The position numbers and the translations under genes are program-made. The notes beneath the pieces were generated by a model, which searched no databases, had not been told where the DNA came from, and was given only the letters and a program-made list of their open reading frames with translations. 64,000 nt of DNA from Phyto melanocephala. Lineage: Eukaryota > Arthropoda > Insecta > Diptera > Rhinophoridae. The stretch is from the NCBI GenBank assembly GCA_941918925.1, contig OW799233.1, positions 154,918,845 through 154,982,844 of the forward strand. The letters run 5' to 3'. Of this stretch, positions 1 to 10,219 are shown piece after piece. Position 1 is the stretch's first letter. Every line of letters begins with the position of its first letter.

Positions 1-110
1 GTCTCCTGTAAACATATTATGTCCGGTTTCCGTTCCGATATTAAAATTTGTAGGTCGGTGTAGTTATTGGTAAATCCTCGGATATTCCACTGCAAAATAT
101 TCATAACCAT
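1..110 (-). CDS. LINE ORF2, N-terminal start of the endonuclease domain (runs off the left edge)
   Basis: Read leftwards from an ATG at 110, the first 36 codons are open to the window edge. They give ILQWNIRGF near the start and PDIICLQE at the end. This pattern (NxxG at the start of the fold, then P-x-I-x-x-L-Q-E) is the beginning of the apurinic-type endonuclease of non-LTR retrotransposons, which nicks the target DNA before reverse transcription. It lies 172 bp downstream of the gag-like ORF1 on the same strand, the usual ORF1-ORF2 order. A second ATG two codons in (at 104) is an alternative start. Reverse transcriptase, if present, lies outside the window. The identification rests on a short stretch but agrees with the neighbour. 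Confidence 0.75.
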   Translation of the reverse strand, partial: MVMNILQWNIRGFTNNYTDLQILISERKPDIICLQE

Positions 111-282
111 ATTAGAGTTAAGAGAAATTATTAAACAAAAAATATTAAATTAGGTATAAAAATTATTAAACGGAATTATATATGTGAGTATGTAAGTATA
201 TGTTAAAATATAATCTTAGTTAATTTTATCTTTTGTTTTTTTTTCTTATTCATATTATTATTTTCAAAGAAATTTATGGTAA

Positions 283-1596
283 TTAATCTGACGATACATC
301 ATCGTCAGTTGCCATAAATTGTATTTGTTTTACGGGAGTTTCTGAATCAGAACTGTTCTCTGAGAGATCAATTGATTTTAGTGGAGATAAAAAGATGTTT
401 TTGTTGGTAGCTAAGTTCCCAGAAAGTAGCGGATTGTTTGTTGTTGGCTGAGATTGTTTATCATTTGTATACATTTTGTTGGTTGTTGGTTTGTTTTCGT
501 TTGTTTTGGAATTTTGTTTTATTGTTTCGGTTGTTTTATTAAACTCAGTAGTGAGATTTTTTATATGGGTTGTGCATATAGTTGGAAGGTTTATTGTTGG
601 TTTTTCAGTTTTCTGTATATTAGAGTTGGGTGATGGAATTTTTGTCATTGTTGTCGAATTGATGGTGGTAGAATTATTGTAATTGGTGGTAACTGCGGAG
701 TAGGAGGTAGATAAAGTTGTTGTGTTTGTTTTTTCTTTATAAATAGTAATGGCATCACGCATTGTGCATTTTTGTTTTGTTTTTATTTTGAGAATCTCCT
801 TTTGTTGGATAAACTTTTTGCATTGGTTTGATGATGAGGGGTGATCTTCTGCACAGTTTGCACAAAATATACGGGTACAGTCGCTTGGGGAATGGGGGGG
901 AAGATTGCAGTTAACACATGATGGAGAGTTTTTACATCGTTTCGTTGTATGGCCTAGTAATTGACAATTTTTGCACCTCATTGGGTTTGGAGTGTAGTCC
1001 CGTACTTTTACCTTGTACCATGATATATTGATAGATTCTGGGAGATGGTAAAGGTCAAACGTTAAAAGAATTACTCCTGAAGGAGCTTTTTTTCCCTCTA
1101 CTAATTTTTCATATTTATAGATATCAACTACTCCCTGAGATTCTAGTTCTTGTATGATTTCTTTAGATGGAATTTTTGAAAGAAATGGTGCAAAAATTGT
1201 TCCTTTAGTAAAATTTAGTTGTTCGTGAAGTTTACACACGATTGGGCATATACCAAAGAGTTCCTTAGTTGAAAGAAACTTACTTGCTGTTAAGTTATCT
1301 TTGACTAATAAGAGTAAATTGCCATCTCTTAATTGAGTGATAGAAGTAATATCTTTACTGATGAGGTGAAGCGCTCTATGAATCGCGAAACACGAATATT
1401 CTGATAAAGGTTTTTTGTCGTCAATTGCAGCGACAACGATGTATTTTGGATTGTGGGTTTTTAAAACTGGAGGGGAGAGAGTAGGAAAATCTATTGGAGA
1501 TCCTCCTCTGTTTCTCTTTTTTCTTTTGCTTTGGGGACTACGGTCAGCTAGCATAGCAAACCGGTTATCCCCTATGAGGGGGGGCCCAGGGGCCAT
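283..1596 (-). CDS. LINE ORF1, gag-like nucleic-acid-binding protein with three zinc knuckles
   Basis: A 437-residue open frame with no stop or frameshift. It is the ORF1 protein of a Jockey/I-type non-LTR retrotransposon, which packages element RNA. Residues 20-30 are basic. Residues about 55-205 resemble the domain that precedes the knuckles in insect LINE gags. Three cysteine-histidine knuckles follow: C208-C211-H216-C221 and C227-C230-H235-C240 (both CX2CX4HX4C), and C245-C248-H252-C259 (a CX2CX3HX6C variant). Residues 285-400 are a Thr/Asn/Lys-rich low-complexity tail. The start is preceded by ACAATA and followed by G, a reasonable fly context. The intact frame and the 5' leader beyond it suggest a fairly young copy. 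No capsid or protease motif is seen, so an LTR-element Gag is less likely. Confidence 0.85.
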   Translation of the reverse strand: MAPGPPLIGDNRFAMLADRSPQSKRKKRNRGGSPIDFPTLSPPVLKTHNPKYIVVAAIDDKKPLSEYSCFAIHRALHLISKDITSITQLRDGNLLLLVKDNLTASKFLSTKELFGICPIVCKLHEQLNFTKGTIFAPFLSKIPSKEIIQELESQGVVDIYKYEKLVEGKKAPSGVILLTFDLYHLPESINISWYKVKVRDYTPNPMRCKNCQLLGHTTKRCKNSPSCVNCNLPPHSPSDCTRIFCANCAEDHPSSSNQCKKFIQQKEILKIKTKQKCTMRDAITIYKEKTNTTTLSTSYSAVTTNYNNSTTINSTTMTKIPSPNSNIQKTEKPTINLPTICTTHIKNLTTEFNKTTETIKQNSKTNENKPTTNKMYTNDKQSQPTTNNPLLSGNLATNKNIFLSPLKSIDLSENSSDSETPVKQIQFMATDDDVSSD

Positions 1597-1766
1597 TATT
1601 GTTAATTATCACAATAATTGAGCACTTGAGTAAAATATAAAAAGAAAATAACAATTGTTCTCTGTTTGTAATTGTTGAAAAAATAAATGTTTTTGTCACG
1701 ATGCGCTTAAACAATTCACAGATAATATGGGACTGTACTCGTCGAGTGTTAGTCGGAGACTAACAT
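1597..1766 (-). promoter_or_regulatory. 5' untranslated leader and probable internal promoter of the LINE
   Basis: This leader precedes ORF1 on the minus strand. Near its outer end is a small hairpin (GTTAGTC-TCC-GACTAAC, 1748-1764) followed by CGACGAGT. LINEs of this group carry an internal, TATA-less promoter at the very 5' end, so this is the expected place. The exact first base is not defined by a target duplication that I can see, so the outer limit is approximate. Confidence 0.45.
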
Positions 1767-2012
1767 TTACATTTACTTTTTTAATGACTTCGTTAATTTT
1801 ACGCTGTCATGGGGGAAACTTTAACTCACCAAACAAATTGTTAAATTTTTTGAAAATTTCTATAAAAAGTTTTGATTTTTAAAAGATTTTTGTAAATTTT
1901 TTTTTAACCCCAATAAGTATTGGTTAAGGATCAAAACCTTTGGCAAGGCAAAGGTTAAGACATTTTGACATTTAATAATTTTAATATGACAAAAATGAAA
2001 ACAAAGAATATA

Positions 2013-2934
2013 AAGGGTGTTTTTTTAAGCCCGAAAGAACTTGAAATTGTAAAAAATAACACAAAAAATTAAATTGTAATCAACATTTTTTTTTATTCGA
2101 AAGATCAATACGTGACATTAACATTTGAAAATGATTTCGGGCATATAGGCACCGCGGCTGTTCTTGACGAAGCGCATTCTGGACGTCTGTTGTTTTATCG
2201 CAAAATTGTGTTCAGCGATGAGGCGCATTTTTGGCTTAACGGGTTTGTTAATAAGCAAAATTGCCGCATATGGAGCGAGACCAATCCACAAGAGACCCTA
2301 CAGACTTCATTACATCCAGAAAAATGCACCGTTTGGTGCGGTTTTCACGCTGGTGGCATCATCGGACCTTATTTCTTCAAAAATGAGGCCGGAGCTCGCG
2401 TTACGGTCAATGGAGTTCGTTACCGCACCATGATCAATGATTTTTTGTTTGAAAATATGGATGACATTGATCCGGAGGAGATGTGGTTTCAACAGGATGG
2501 CGCTACGTGCCATACGGCGAACGCAACCATCGACTTATTGAAATCAAAATTTGGCGATAAGTTGATTTCAAGAAATGGACCTGTCAATTGGCCTCCAAGG
2601 TCGTGCGATTTGACACCTCTCGATTATTTCCTGTGGGGCTACGTGAAGTCACTGGTTTATGCTGATAAACCAGCAACAATTGACGCCTTGGAGGCCAGCA
2701 TTGTTCGTGTTATTCGTGACATACGGCCAGCAGTGCTCGAAAAAGTGGCCCAAAATTGGACGTCCAGAATGCGCTTCGTCAAGAACAGCCGCGGTGCCTA
2801 TATGCCCGAAATCATTTTCAAATGTTAATGTCACGTATTGATCTTTCGAATAAAAAAAAAATTTTGATTACAATTTAATTTTTTGTGTTATTTTTTACAA
2901 TTTCAAGTTCTATCGGGCTTAAAAAAACACCCTT
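2013..2934 (+). mobile_element. Rearranged mariner element with 175-bp inverted ends (copy 1)
   Basis: The element is bounded by TA dinucleotides at 2011-2012 and 2935-2936, the mariner target duplication. The left end (2013-2187) is a near-identical inverted copy of the right end (about 2759-2934). The right end includes the 3' coding end of the transposase, so the natural 5' end and the N-terminal helix-turn-helix coding part are absent and have been replaced. A second copy at 34502-35424 has the same length within one base and the same junction. Inference: a deletion/inversion derivative that was mobilised by a full-length relative elsewhere. It cannot be autonomous, because the DNA-binding half of the transposase is missing. 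Confidence 0.85.
2112..2828 (+). pseudogene. Mariner transposase, catalytic half only, frame still open
   Basis: The 238-codon frame lacks an ATG. Its first 25 residues are read from the inverted copy of the 3' end and are not transposase. From about residue 27 to the end it is the catalytic part of a Tc1/mariner (DDE-fold) transposase. The presumed metal-binding aspartates are D36 (FSDEAHF), D129 (QQDGATCHT) and D166 (SCDLTPLDYFLWG), with 36 residues between the second and third. The C-terminus ends MPEIIFKC. A full-length family member would be about 340 residues, so the roughly 110-residue DNA-binding part is missing. No stop or frameshift interrupts the catalytic part, which points to a recent origin. 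An active enzyme is unlikely. Confidence 0.85.
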
Positions 2935-2936
2935 TA

Positions 2937-5900
2937 TCATTACTAAATAACAAAAAAGGCAATTTTTTTAAATATTTTAAAAATTATACTAAATGGAGAC
3001 ACAAAAAAAAAAATAAAATCTTAGAATACTCGTAGTCGATAAGTTATTAAAATTTTTTGTTTTTGTTGCACAAACTTAAAACATCTGTATTCTATCAAGT
3101 GAAACTGAAAAAAAAAATATTTAAAATTATTTTTTATTTTTAATTAAATAAATAAATAAACACACATACAGGCAACTATAAATATTTTTTTTTTTAATTT
3201 TCGCTTTCGGTTTTTAAAACGCAAAACCAATGCCAATTTATCTTCGTAGTATTAAGAGTTTGTAGCAAAAAAAAATAAATAAATAAAAATTAAAATGAAA
3301 ACAAAAACAAACAAAATATGTTTTCGTATGTAGAATGTATCGAAAACATTCATTGACATATTTAACATAATAGCAATAACAATTTGAAACCAAGACAAAA
3401 CAGAAAAACAATCGAATATTTTTTGTTTAACAATTGTATTTATCTATTTCAAGCAAGGCTAAGCGAGACTGCTTGGCTACTTGAAACGCCTAAAAAATAT
3501 GTAGCAGCAGCACACAGCAGTGAAAGAAGCAGTAACAGCAAATATTAACTTAATCATGTATGTGTGTGTAAAACATAACATAGTGTTTCTTAACGTACAT
3601 ACATTCCCACATTATATTAATTTTCTATTTATGCAGACTTTGATGACTTTTATGAATACGAATTTGATATCGAATTTTCACTAAATTTTATGTATTTTTT
3701 GGGAATTATTTTGTTTAAACTTGTTATAACTTTCACTATTATTGGTGGTAAATATATTGTAACGGTTTTAGTCTGCTTTACAATTTTGCATCAGATTTTT
3801 AGCATTACGCCTCTTTGTCGAATATAATGTCCACACGTGCGAGTAGGGGTTAAAGTTATCTTCATCATTTACAGCGTAACCCATGTTCTTTTATTTTTGT
3901 AGATCATAACCATTGTCATATACAGAGTTACCGGTTTTTTGTGGTTTAAGAACATATATGTAAGTACAATATTATTCTAGGTAAAAATGTATTCTTACCT
4001 GCAAGCAGAAGAATTAAATTCCCCTTACAAAGCATTTAAATACCCCTTACAAACCTGTTTACAAGAGGCATGATTTTTTTATGACTAATACCCACCTTTT
4101 TAAAACTTAGCGTTTTATATTGCTAAAAACTTAGCTGCGACATAATAGCTTTCAGTAAGCGCTCCTTTTAAGTCTGTTAAAGACTGAATCGGTTCTCCTT
4201 ACTATAAACACTTCTTATTGGTCTCTTTTTCATTAGCGAACTCATAGCTAATATTAAGCTATTGGTGTATGCGCTTACATAAAGTCTATTATGAATCTAA
4301 AAACAATGACATCGCTTGATTATAATGAGGCTCCTAACAATGCGAGTAAGTATTGACCAGAGTCCGACGGCGAAGCGTTTAAACAGAGGTATAACGTCAA
4401 TACCTGTAATCAAACTAATTTTCTAGATGGCTAGGTTTCCTATGACCTCTACTATTTAATAAAGTTTTTTTTTAATAGCAACGTGTGCCAAAGACCCTAG
4501 GCAACAGTTCTCTTAACACATACTTCATTTCTTCAAAGACAAAAACCGTAAAATTTCAATTAAAAAAAAAAACAAAAAACAAAACCGCCTTTACTTACAC
4601 ACGTGCAAAAAACCAAACACAACAAACAAAATTTTTATACTCATTTAAAAAAACATACAAACATACTTTTTTTAAACCTGTTAAATTTAAATATATGGTA
4701 CATAAGTACATATGCAAATAGCTGTAAAATGTTTAAATTTATAATTTTAAAATTTTATTTATGAAATATCTCCACGAGTTTAATAAAGATCTTAAACTTT
4801 TAAATGCAGTTTTATCATGAACATGTTATTTAAATCTTCGTTTTCGGCTAGAAGCCAATATTTATAACTAAGATTGTTATAAAAGTATTAAGCAATATGG
4901 CATTGCTAATGTACACAGCAGTAAAAGCAAAGAAACAAGAGTGGTAGTACAACAACAGAGTTCGTTGTGTGTATATCAAATTGAGTTTGCTAATAAGTTT
5001 AATCTGTTGTATTAAAAATTAATAAAAAGCTTTAATCTTATACACCGTAAATTTTAAGTGTTATTTTTTATGTGCAATAAAACGAACCCCGGTTCATTTA
5101 AGGAAAATGAACCAATCTTTTTCAAACGTATACACGTAACTTCATTATGCCTTTTTGCTGGTATTTGTAAGAGAGAAAAAATAAAGAAAAAATCAGGCTG
5201 GTCCGTTCGTCTGTCTATGTATATCTTGTGATCAAAATTTAAAAGTTATTAACGAGTGAATATATTTTGTTAATTTTTTTTTGTTTTTACAGCAAATTTT
5301 ATTTTAGTTCTAATTAATATACAATTTTCTTCATTTCTAAAAAAAATTGTTTAATATATAACTAATTCTCTGTTTACTGTAAATTTACGTTAACAAATTG
5401 GGAATCTCTAGTGTAAACTAGATACATATTTTGTAGCCAAACAAAATTCTTTAGTAGTAATATACTGCGAAATAAATTTTTAATATATAAGCATAAACCC
5501 ATACAGTATTACAACAATAAAAAGAAACGATTACGAGCACGTTTGTTATTTTAACAGGAAGGTGGCAGAAGATGATTTAGGAAAGTGAATCATGTAAATA
5601 TAAAAATTAAATTTCACAAAGATTTAGAAAAATGGGACATGACAGGAATTTATTTAAATCTCTTTTTATTTACATAATTTTGATTTTGCAAAACAATTTT
5701 CTTTTTTCTTTGTTTCGCATTCATTAAAGAAGTTCCGTTTTTGTTTGAAAAAAAAATTATGGTAAATATTGTTTTCATGCGTAATTGAATTAAAAAAAAA
5801 ACAAAACGTAGAGCTACTAAGACGTATGACTATAATTAATTGTTTTCTATCGACAATCTACTAGGGCGTATGATTAATTTAATATTAATTATACGCATTT

Positions 5901-6888
5901 TAACCAGTAACATCCCAGCAAAAACAAAAATGAGAAGTAGTGCAAAGCGAATTATATTTTCAAGACTTCTAATATCATGTTTCCACGGCAACGATATTCG
6001 TAATTCGATGTCTTATTCATAATTCAAAGCCTAATTACGAACCGAATTACATAATTTTCCATGCAAAATTTTCAAAGCAAATTACTATGTTTGTGGGTAA
6101 TTCATATACAATTACCATTCGAATTATAATAAAATCAGTGTCTTCTCTAATTTGTATCGGTAGTTTATCGTATCCAGCTGTCAGAAAAAATCAAAGCAAA
6201 GCGAAAAGAAAAAAGTTCAATGTCATTTATAAAAAATAAAATGGAAGCAAAAAAGAAAATTTTAAATTAATTTGTTATGTCTAGAAGACTATTGGCCACA
6301 TCAAAGTTATTGGATGAGACGAAATTGTGTTAAGAAGGTTTGCTGGCTGCACTGGTCCCATTTTCTTGCATTTTTTCTATTTTCTGGTAATTAAAAAAAT
6401 AATGCTTTTATTTGCATACATTTCTAATAAATTTATAATTTTATTTCTATTATTACTTTACTGTTAATAAAATTTTATATTTCTTCATGTTCACCGCCAA
6501 AACACAGAACGATAATTTAAATAAAAAAAATCACGAAGAAAAACTGTCAAATTATTTATAATATGTCGTGGAAACAGGGTAATTCACTTTAGTAATTTGA
6601 AGAGCGAATCAAGTAATTGCATATGTCGTGGAAAGATGCTATAAATCAATTGGGCAAAAGCATTCATTCTGAATGACTTCGTAAATTTGACATAATTTGC
6701 CATCAATGATGTGCTTCAAAATAAATGCAACATCATGCAAAATATCTTAAGCAATTCATGTAAACAAGTCAAATCAACTCATGAAACATTCGATGCTTCT
6801 AATCAAATATGCATGAGTTCTATAAACTTATTAGAATGTAAAGCAGTTCATTAATATATTCATGTAAACACATGATCTCCACGCTAAT
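2937..6888. other. AT-rich stretch, no recognisable gene
   Basis: This holds long A and T runs and short frames of biased composition, for example a Lys/Thr-rich 78-codon frame at 4485-4721 that looks like chance. Apart from the candidate inverted-repeat element at 5965-6640, I see no coding similarity, RNA gene or clear transposon end. Confidence 0.6.
5965..6640. repeat. Candidate element with imperfect inverted ends (TTTCCACG core)
   Basis: The left side reads CATGTTTCCACGGCAACGAT, and the right side, reversed, reads CATCTTTCCACGACATATGC. A further TTTCCACGACATAT occurs just inside the right end (about 6560-6580). Both ends then run into AATTAC-rich sequence. No clear target duplication is seen, so this is only a candidate for a short DNA transposon. 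Confidence 0.3.
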
Positions 6889-6980
6889 TTATTTATTTAT
6901 TTAATTTATTGTCTATAGATTATAAATCCTTACAGACTAAAGTATGTAAAATAACAAAACAAAATAATATTCTATACAAT
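6889..6980 (-). other. 3' UTR and (TAAA)n tail of the truncated LINE
   Basis: Downstream of the reverse transcriptase stop codon, the minus strand continues for about 70 bases and ends in repeated TAAA units (6890-6912). Short A-rich repeat tails of this kind mark the 3' ends of non-LTR retrotransposons. No target duplication could be matched across the insertion. Confidence 0.6.
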
Positions 6981-8231
6981 TCAACGATTTAAATATAAAA
7001 TGATATTTCTTTTAACAATTTCTTTACTTTCATTAAGGCCAATAAGATGATAATAATTATTAAAGTTTTCACATATACGACGAAGAGGATCATTATTAGC
7101 ATAGTTGGATCTATAGTATTTTAAGTTAATAAAACGGAAATTTCGAGTTGGTCTGGTTGGAACATTAAAAGATATTTTACTTAGCAGGAATTCTGAGTCG
7201 ATATAGCCTTGAATTAGGCCCAGCGCAAAAGAAAAACTCTGCATTGAACGACGACTTTTTAAAGTTGGTAATTTTATAAGACAGAGTCTGCTTTCGTATG
7301 AAGGTAGTAAAAACGAATTCCATCCAAGGCCACGAAGACAAAATATTAAAAACTTCTTTTGTACAGACTCGATACTATCAATATGAATATTATAGCAAGG
7401 ATCCCAAATAATCGATCCATATTCTAGAATAGGCCGAACTAACGATGAATATAATTGTTTCGTAATATAAGGATCTAGAAATTCCTTGCACCACCTCTTC
7501 ATAAATCCAAGTACACCATTTGCTTTGTTAACAATTAAAGAAATTTGGTCACGAAAATTTAATTGGTGATCAAGAAAAATACCAAGATCAAGAAAGTTCA
7601 GAACTCTATCAAGTTTACACTCATTAATGCAATAAAATAAATCCAATTTCTTAATTCTGAAAAAGGACATATGCTTAAATTTTTTTATATTCAGCTCCAT
7701 TAAGTTGATTTCACACCAATTAACCAATTTGTCAATATCAGATTGAAGGAAAAGTTGATCTTCGGGATTATTAGAAGAACGAAAATTTTTAACATCATCG
7801 GCATACATCAAAACTTTAGAGTGCTGAATAACTGAATATAGGTCGTTTATGAATAAGGTAAATAAAATAGGACCAAGGTGGCTACCTTGCGGAATACCAG
7901 AAGGAACTTTGATAGCATTAGACGTAGCACTTCCATACTTAACTTGTTGAGTTCTTAAAGACAAGTATGATCTTAACCATTTTATTGTCATATCCGTAAA
8001 TCCCATTAATGGCAATTTGTTAAGCAAGAGATCATGGTTTACCTTATCAAAAGCTTTACTTAAATCTGTGTAGATAGCATCAGTTTGCATATTATTTATA
8101 AAACCGTCATTTATTGTAGTAGTTAGCTCCAAAATATTAGTCGTTGTAGAGCGATGTTTACAAAAACCATGTTGGCACGGTGACAAAATCGAAGAAATTT
8201 GATAGTATAAATTATCAGATGTTAAAATCAA
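6981..8231 (-). CDS. 5'-truncated LINE reverse transcriptase
   Basis: An open frame of about 416 codons encodes most of a non-LTR reverse transcriptase, which copies element RNA at the nicked target. Conserved blocks appear in order: SPCQHGFCKHRST (about 17-29), DLSKAFD with the first catalytic aspartate (D56-D62), SGIPQGSHLGPILF (111-124), and the catalytic YADD box (Y143-D146). The usual LNIKK, GIFLD and YSSLVRPILEYGSIIWDP blocks then follow through to a natural stop. There is no RNase H domain after the RT, which fits Jockey/CR1-like LINEs. A TAG stop lies just upstream of the open part and the endonuclease is missing, so the copy is 5'-truncated and dead. The annotated first codon is not a real start. 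Confidence 0.85.
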   Translation of the reverse strand: MILTSDNLYYQISSILSPCQHGFCKHRSTTTNILELTTTINDGFINNMQTDAIYTDLSKAFDKVNHDLLLNKLPLMGFTDMTIKWLRSYLSLRTQQVKYGSATSNAIKVPSGIPQGSHLGPILFTLFINDLYSVIQHSKVLMYADDVKNFRSSNNPEDQLFLQSDIDKLVNWCEINLMELNIKKFKHMSFFRIKKLDLFYCINECKLDRVLNFLDLGIFLDHQLNFRDQISLIVNKANGVLGFMKRWCKEFLDPYITKQLYSSLVRPILEYGSIIWDPCYNIHIDSIESVQKKFLIFCLRGLGWNSFLLPSYESRLCLIKLPTLKSRRSMQSFSFALGLIQGYIDSEFLLSKISFNVPTRPTRNFRFINLKYYRSNYANNDPLRRICENFNNYYHLIGLNESKEIVKRNIILYLNR

Positions 8232-8240
8232 TTCTGTTTT

Positions 8241-9412
8241 TACCTAAATTTAATCACTTCGTTACCAATTGAACACCTGCACATTCACTTTTTTGTCAAA
8301 GATTTTTTTGCTGGGTTACGTACAATAGAAAACAATTCTGTTAAAAATTTAGAATGCCAAATTTCATTAAGTATTTTAAAAATCAATTGCTTCCATACAA
8401 TCAACTATTTATTATAAAAAAAAAAATATCGCCATTTTGAGGGTACAAAACTGCGATGTTTAAGGCCACTTCTTTCACATTTACATAAAGCGATAGCCTT
8501 ATTTTATACCCGTGAAACGGTTATTACGTCTATGTTTCTAATGTCGACAAAACAATAAAAAAATTAAAAACTTATTTTGATTCACATAAAAATTTAGTTT
8601 TTTTTATAACTTCGTTTTTTATTACGACACGAATACAATAATAGTAACAAGCAACTGGTAGTTTTGGGTGGCTAAACATTTAAATAATAAAAATGAAATC
8701 CCTTATACTTTATAAAACTGTCGTAAACACTAGTTATAGTTTACCTACACACTATAGCTATAGAGGTTGTTTCTCAAAATCATAAATTTAAAAAGTGTTC
8801 ACAATTAGTTTTATAACATTTCTAAACCTTTTCTCTGTACTGGGTTAATACTCGATTATAAAAAGCTTCTTGTAATTCATAGTTTTATGTTATTTGCATT
8901 TGTTTAACATATTTCCTTAATTAAAGTTTCTTCTAGTCAAAATTTTCGAAAGGAAACAAAGAATAAACTTTCTTTTTACTCTTTTTAGCACGCACAATTA
9001 TACAGCAAATGTCATGTTCTTGTATGGTACAAAACATAAACTTTTATTTATATGCGCTTATTTTCTTAATGAAAAAATCCCTCTAGGGATTAAATGTTTG
9101 TTGAGTTTTTGTTATTACAACAAATTAACACATATGTACGTTGTAGTAGTTGCGGCCTTGTGTCATTATTGGTTGGCACTAAAGTTGTTTAATATAAAGT
9201 TACAATACAACAACCACTCTTGTGGCGAACAGTATGTTAATGGATTATTATAAAGTTGGTTGGAATTTGTTCTAGAATACGTTAGCCTTTTTCAGTTAAA
9301 ATTTCAATTAAGTTAAGGTTTAATTTTAAGAATTTTTTTAATTTTGCCTTACAAAAGGTTGCCAATTATGTTGGTTTTGTCAACATTAGTTTTCCAATTG
9401 GGTTTTCTTTCT
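8241..9412. other. AT-rich stretch, no recognisable gene
   Basis: No coding similarity or transposon end was seen. A 79-codon frame at 9014-9253 has no recognisable domain and looks like chance. Confidence 0.6.
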
Positions 9413-10219
9413 TTTTATACCCTTCACACAGTGAAAAAGGGTATATATAGGTTTGTCATTCCGTGTGAAATTTCTACAATTTTCATTTCCGACCCCATAA
9501 AGTATATATTTTCTGAAAGCTTATGAATAGGGGAGTCGATTAAGCCCTGTCAGTCTGTCCGTCTGACCGTCTGTCCGTGTGTATGTTGAAATCAACTTTT
9601 TGAAGCCCCCCGACATAGGTTGGACCCGGGTAAGGTATTAAAATATCAGAAATATTCGGGAGTAGATCGGTATTGAAAATCAGAAACATCGGTACATAAA
9701 CAACTGAGATATGAGCAAAAACCCACGACCACCTCGATTTTTTTTCACAAAAACAACATTACAACAACAACATACATACATACAAACGTGTATACTGGTT
9801 AGAGAAAACGTGGCATCGAATCCCAACTGAGGCAAAAAAAATTTTTTTTTAATTTTTTTAAAAAATTTTTTTTTAATTTTTTTTTTATTTTTTTTTTATT
9901 TTTTATTTAATATATTATTTATATATTATTATTTTTTTTTTAATGTTTTTTATTTTTTTTTTTTAATTTTTTTTTTAATTTTTTGTTTGTTTTATATATG
10001 TATATTATATATATAATAATTTTTTTTTTTAAATTTTTTTTTTAAATTTTTTTTTTTAAAATTTTTTTTTAAGTTTTTTTTTTTTCGTTTTTTTAACATA
10101 CATACGTGTACGTATTTCATATGGGATGAATGGTGATACAAGCAACTGTTATTGCATGACTACACGTTGTGAAGGGTATATAAGATTCGGCATGGCCGAA
10201 TATAGCACTCTTACTTGTT
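9413..10219 (-). repeat. CAAGTAAGAG-family dispersed repeat, copy with T-rich core
   Basis: One end reads TTTTATACCCTTCAC and continues through a conserved block (CCCATAAAGTATATATTTTC, then GAGTCGATTAAGCCCTG and repeated GTCCGTCTG). The other end reads GAAGGGTATATAAGATTCGG, then GGCCGAATATAGCACTC, then TTACTTG. The hairpin ATTCGGC-ATG-GCCGAAT sits at about 10185-10201. Both ends carry the sequence TACCCTTCA or its complement, close to an inverted repeat. At least seven other copies or pieces occur in the window. There is no coding capacity. I know this style of repeat from calyptrate fly genomes but cannot assign a class. Confidence 0.75.
9836..10088. repeat. T-rich low-complexity core
   Basis: About 250 bases of T runs separated by short A runs, lying inside the dispersed repeat copy. 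The copy at 52743-53496 has the same kind of core (about 53150-53330), whereas the copies at 49705 and 57182 have complex sequence in that position. Confidence 0.8.

Noticed and set aside
2659..2841. Short frames in the inverted ends of the mariner copies (also 2649-2834 minus, 34595-34787)
   Set aside because: They are reverse-strand readings of the transposase 3' end and the inverted repeat.
4485..4721. 78-codon Lys/Thr-rich frame
   Set aside because: Low-complexity composition following the AT-rich base content. No motif, no neighbours, no sign of selection visible.
9014..9253. 79-codon frame in an otherwise empty region
   Set aside because: No recognisable domain, AT-driven composition, no splice or promoter context that I can support.
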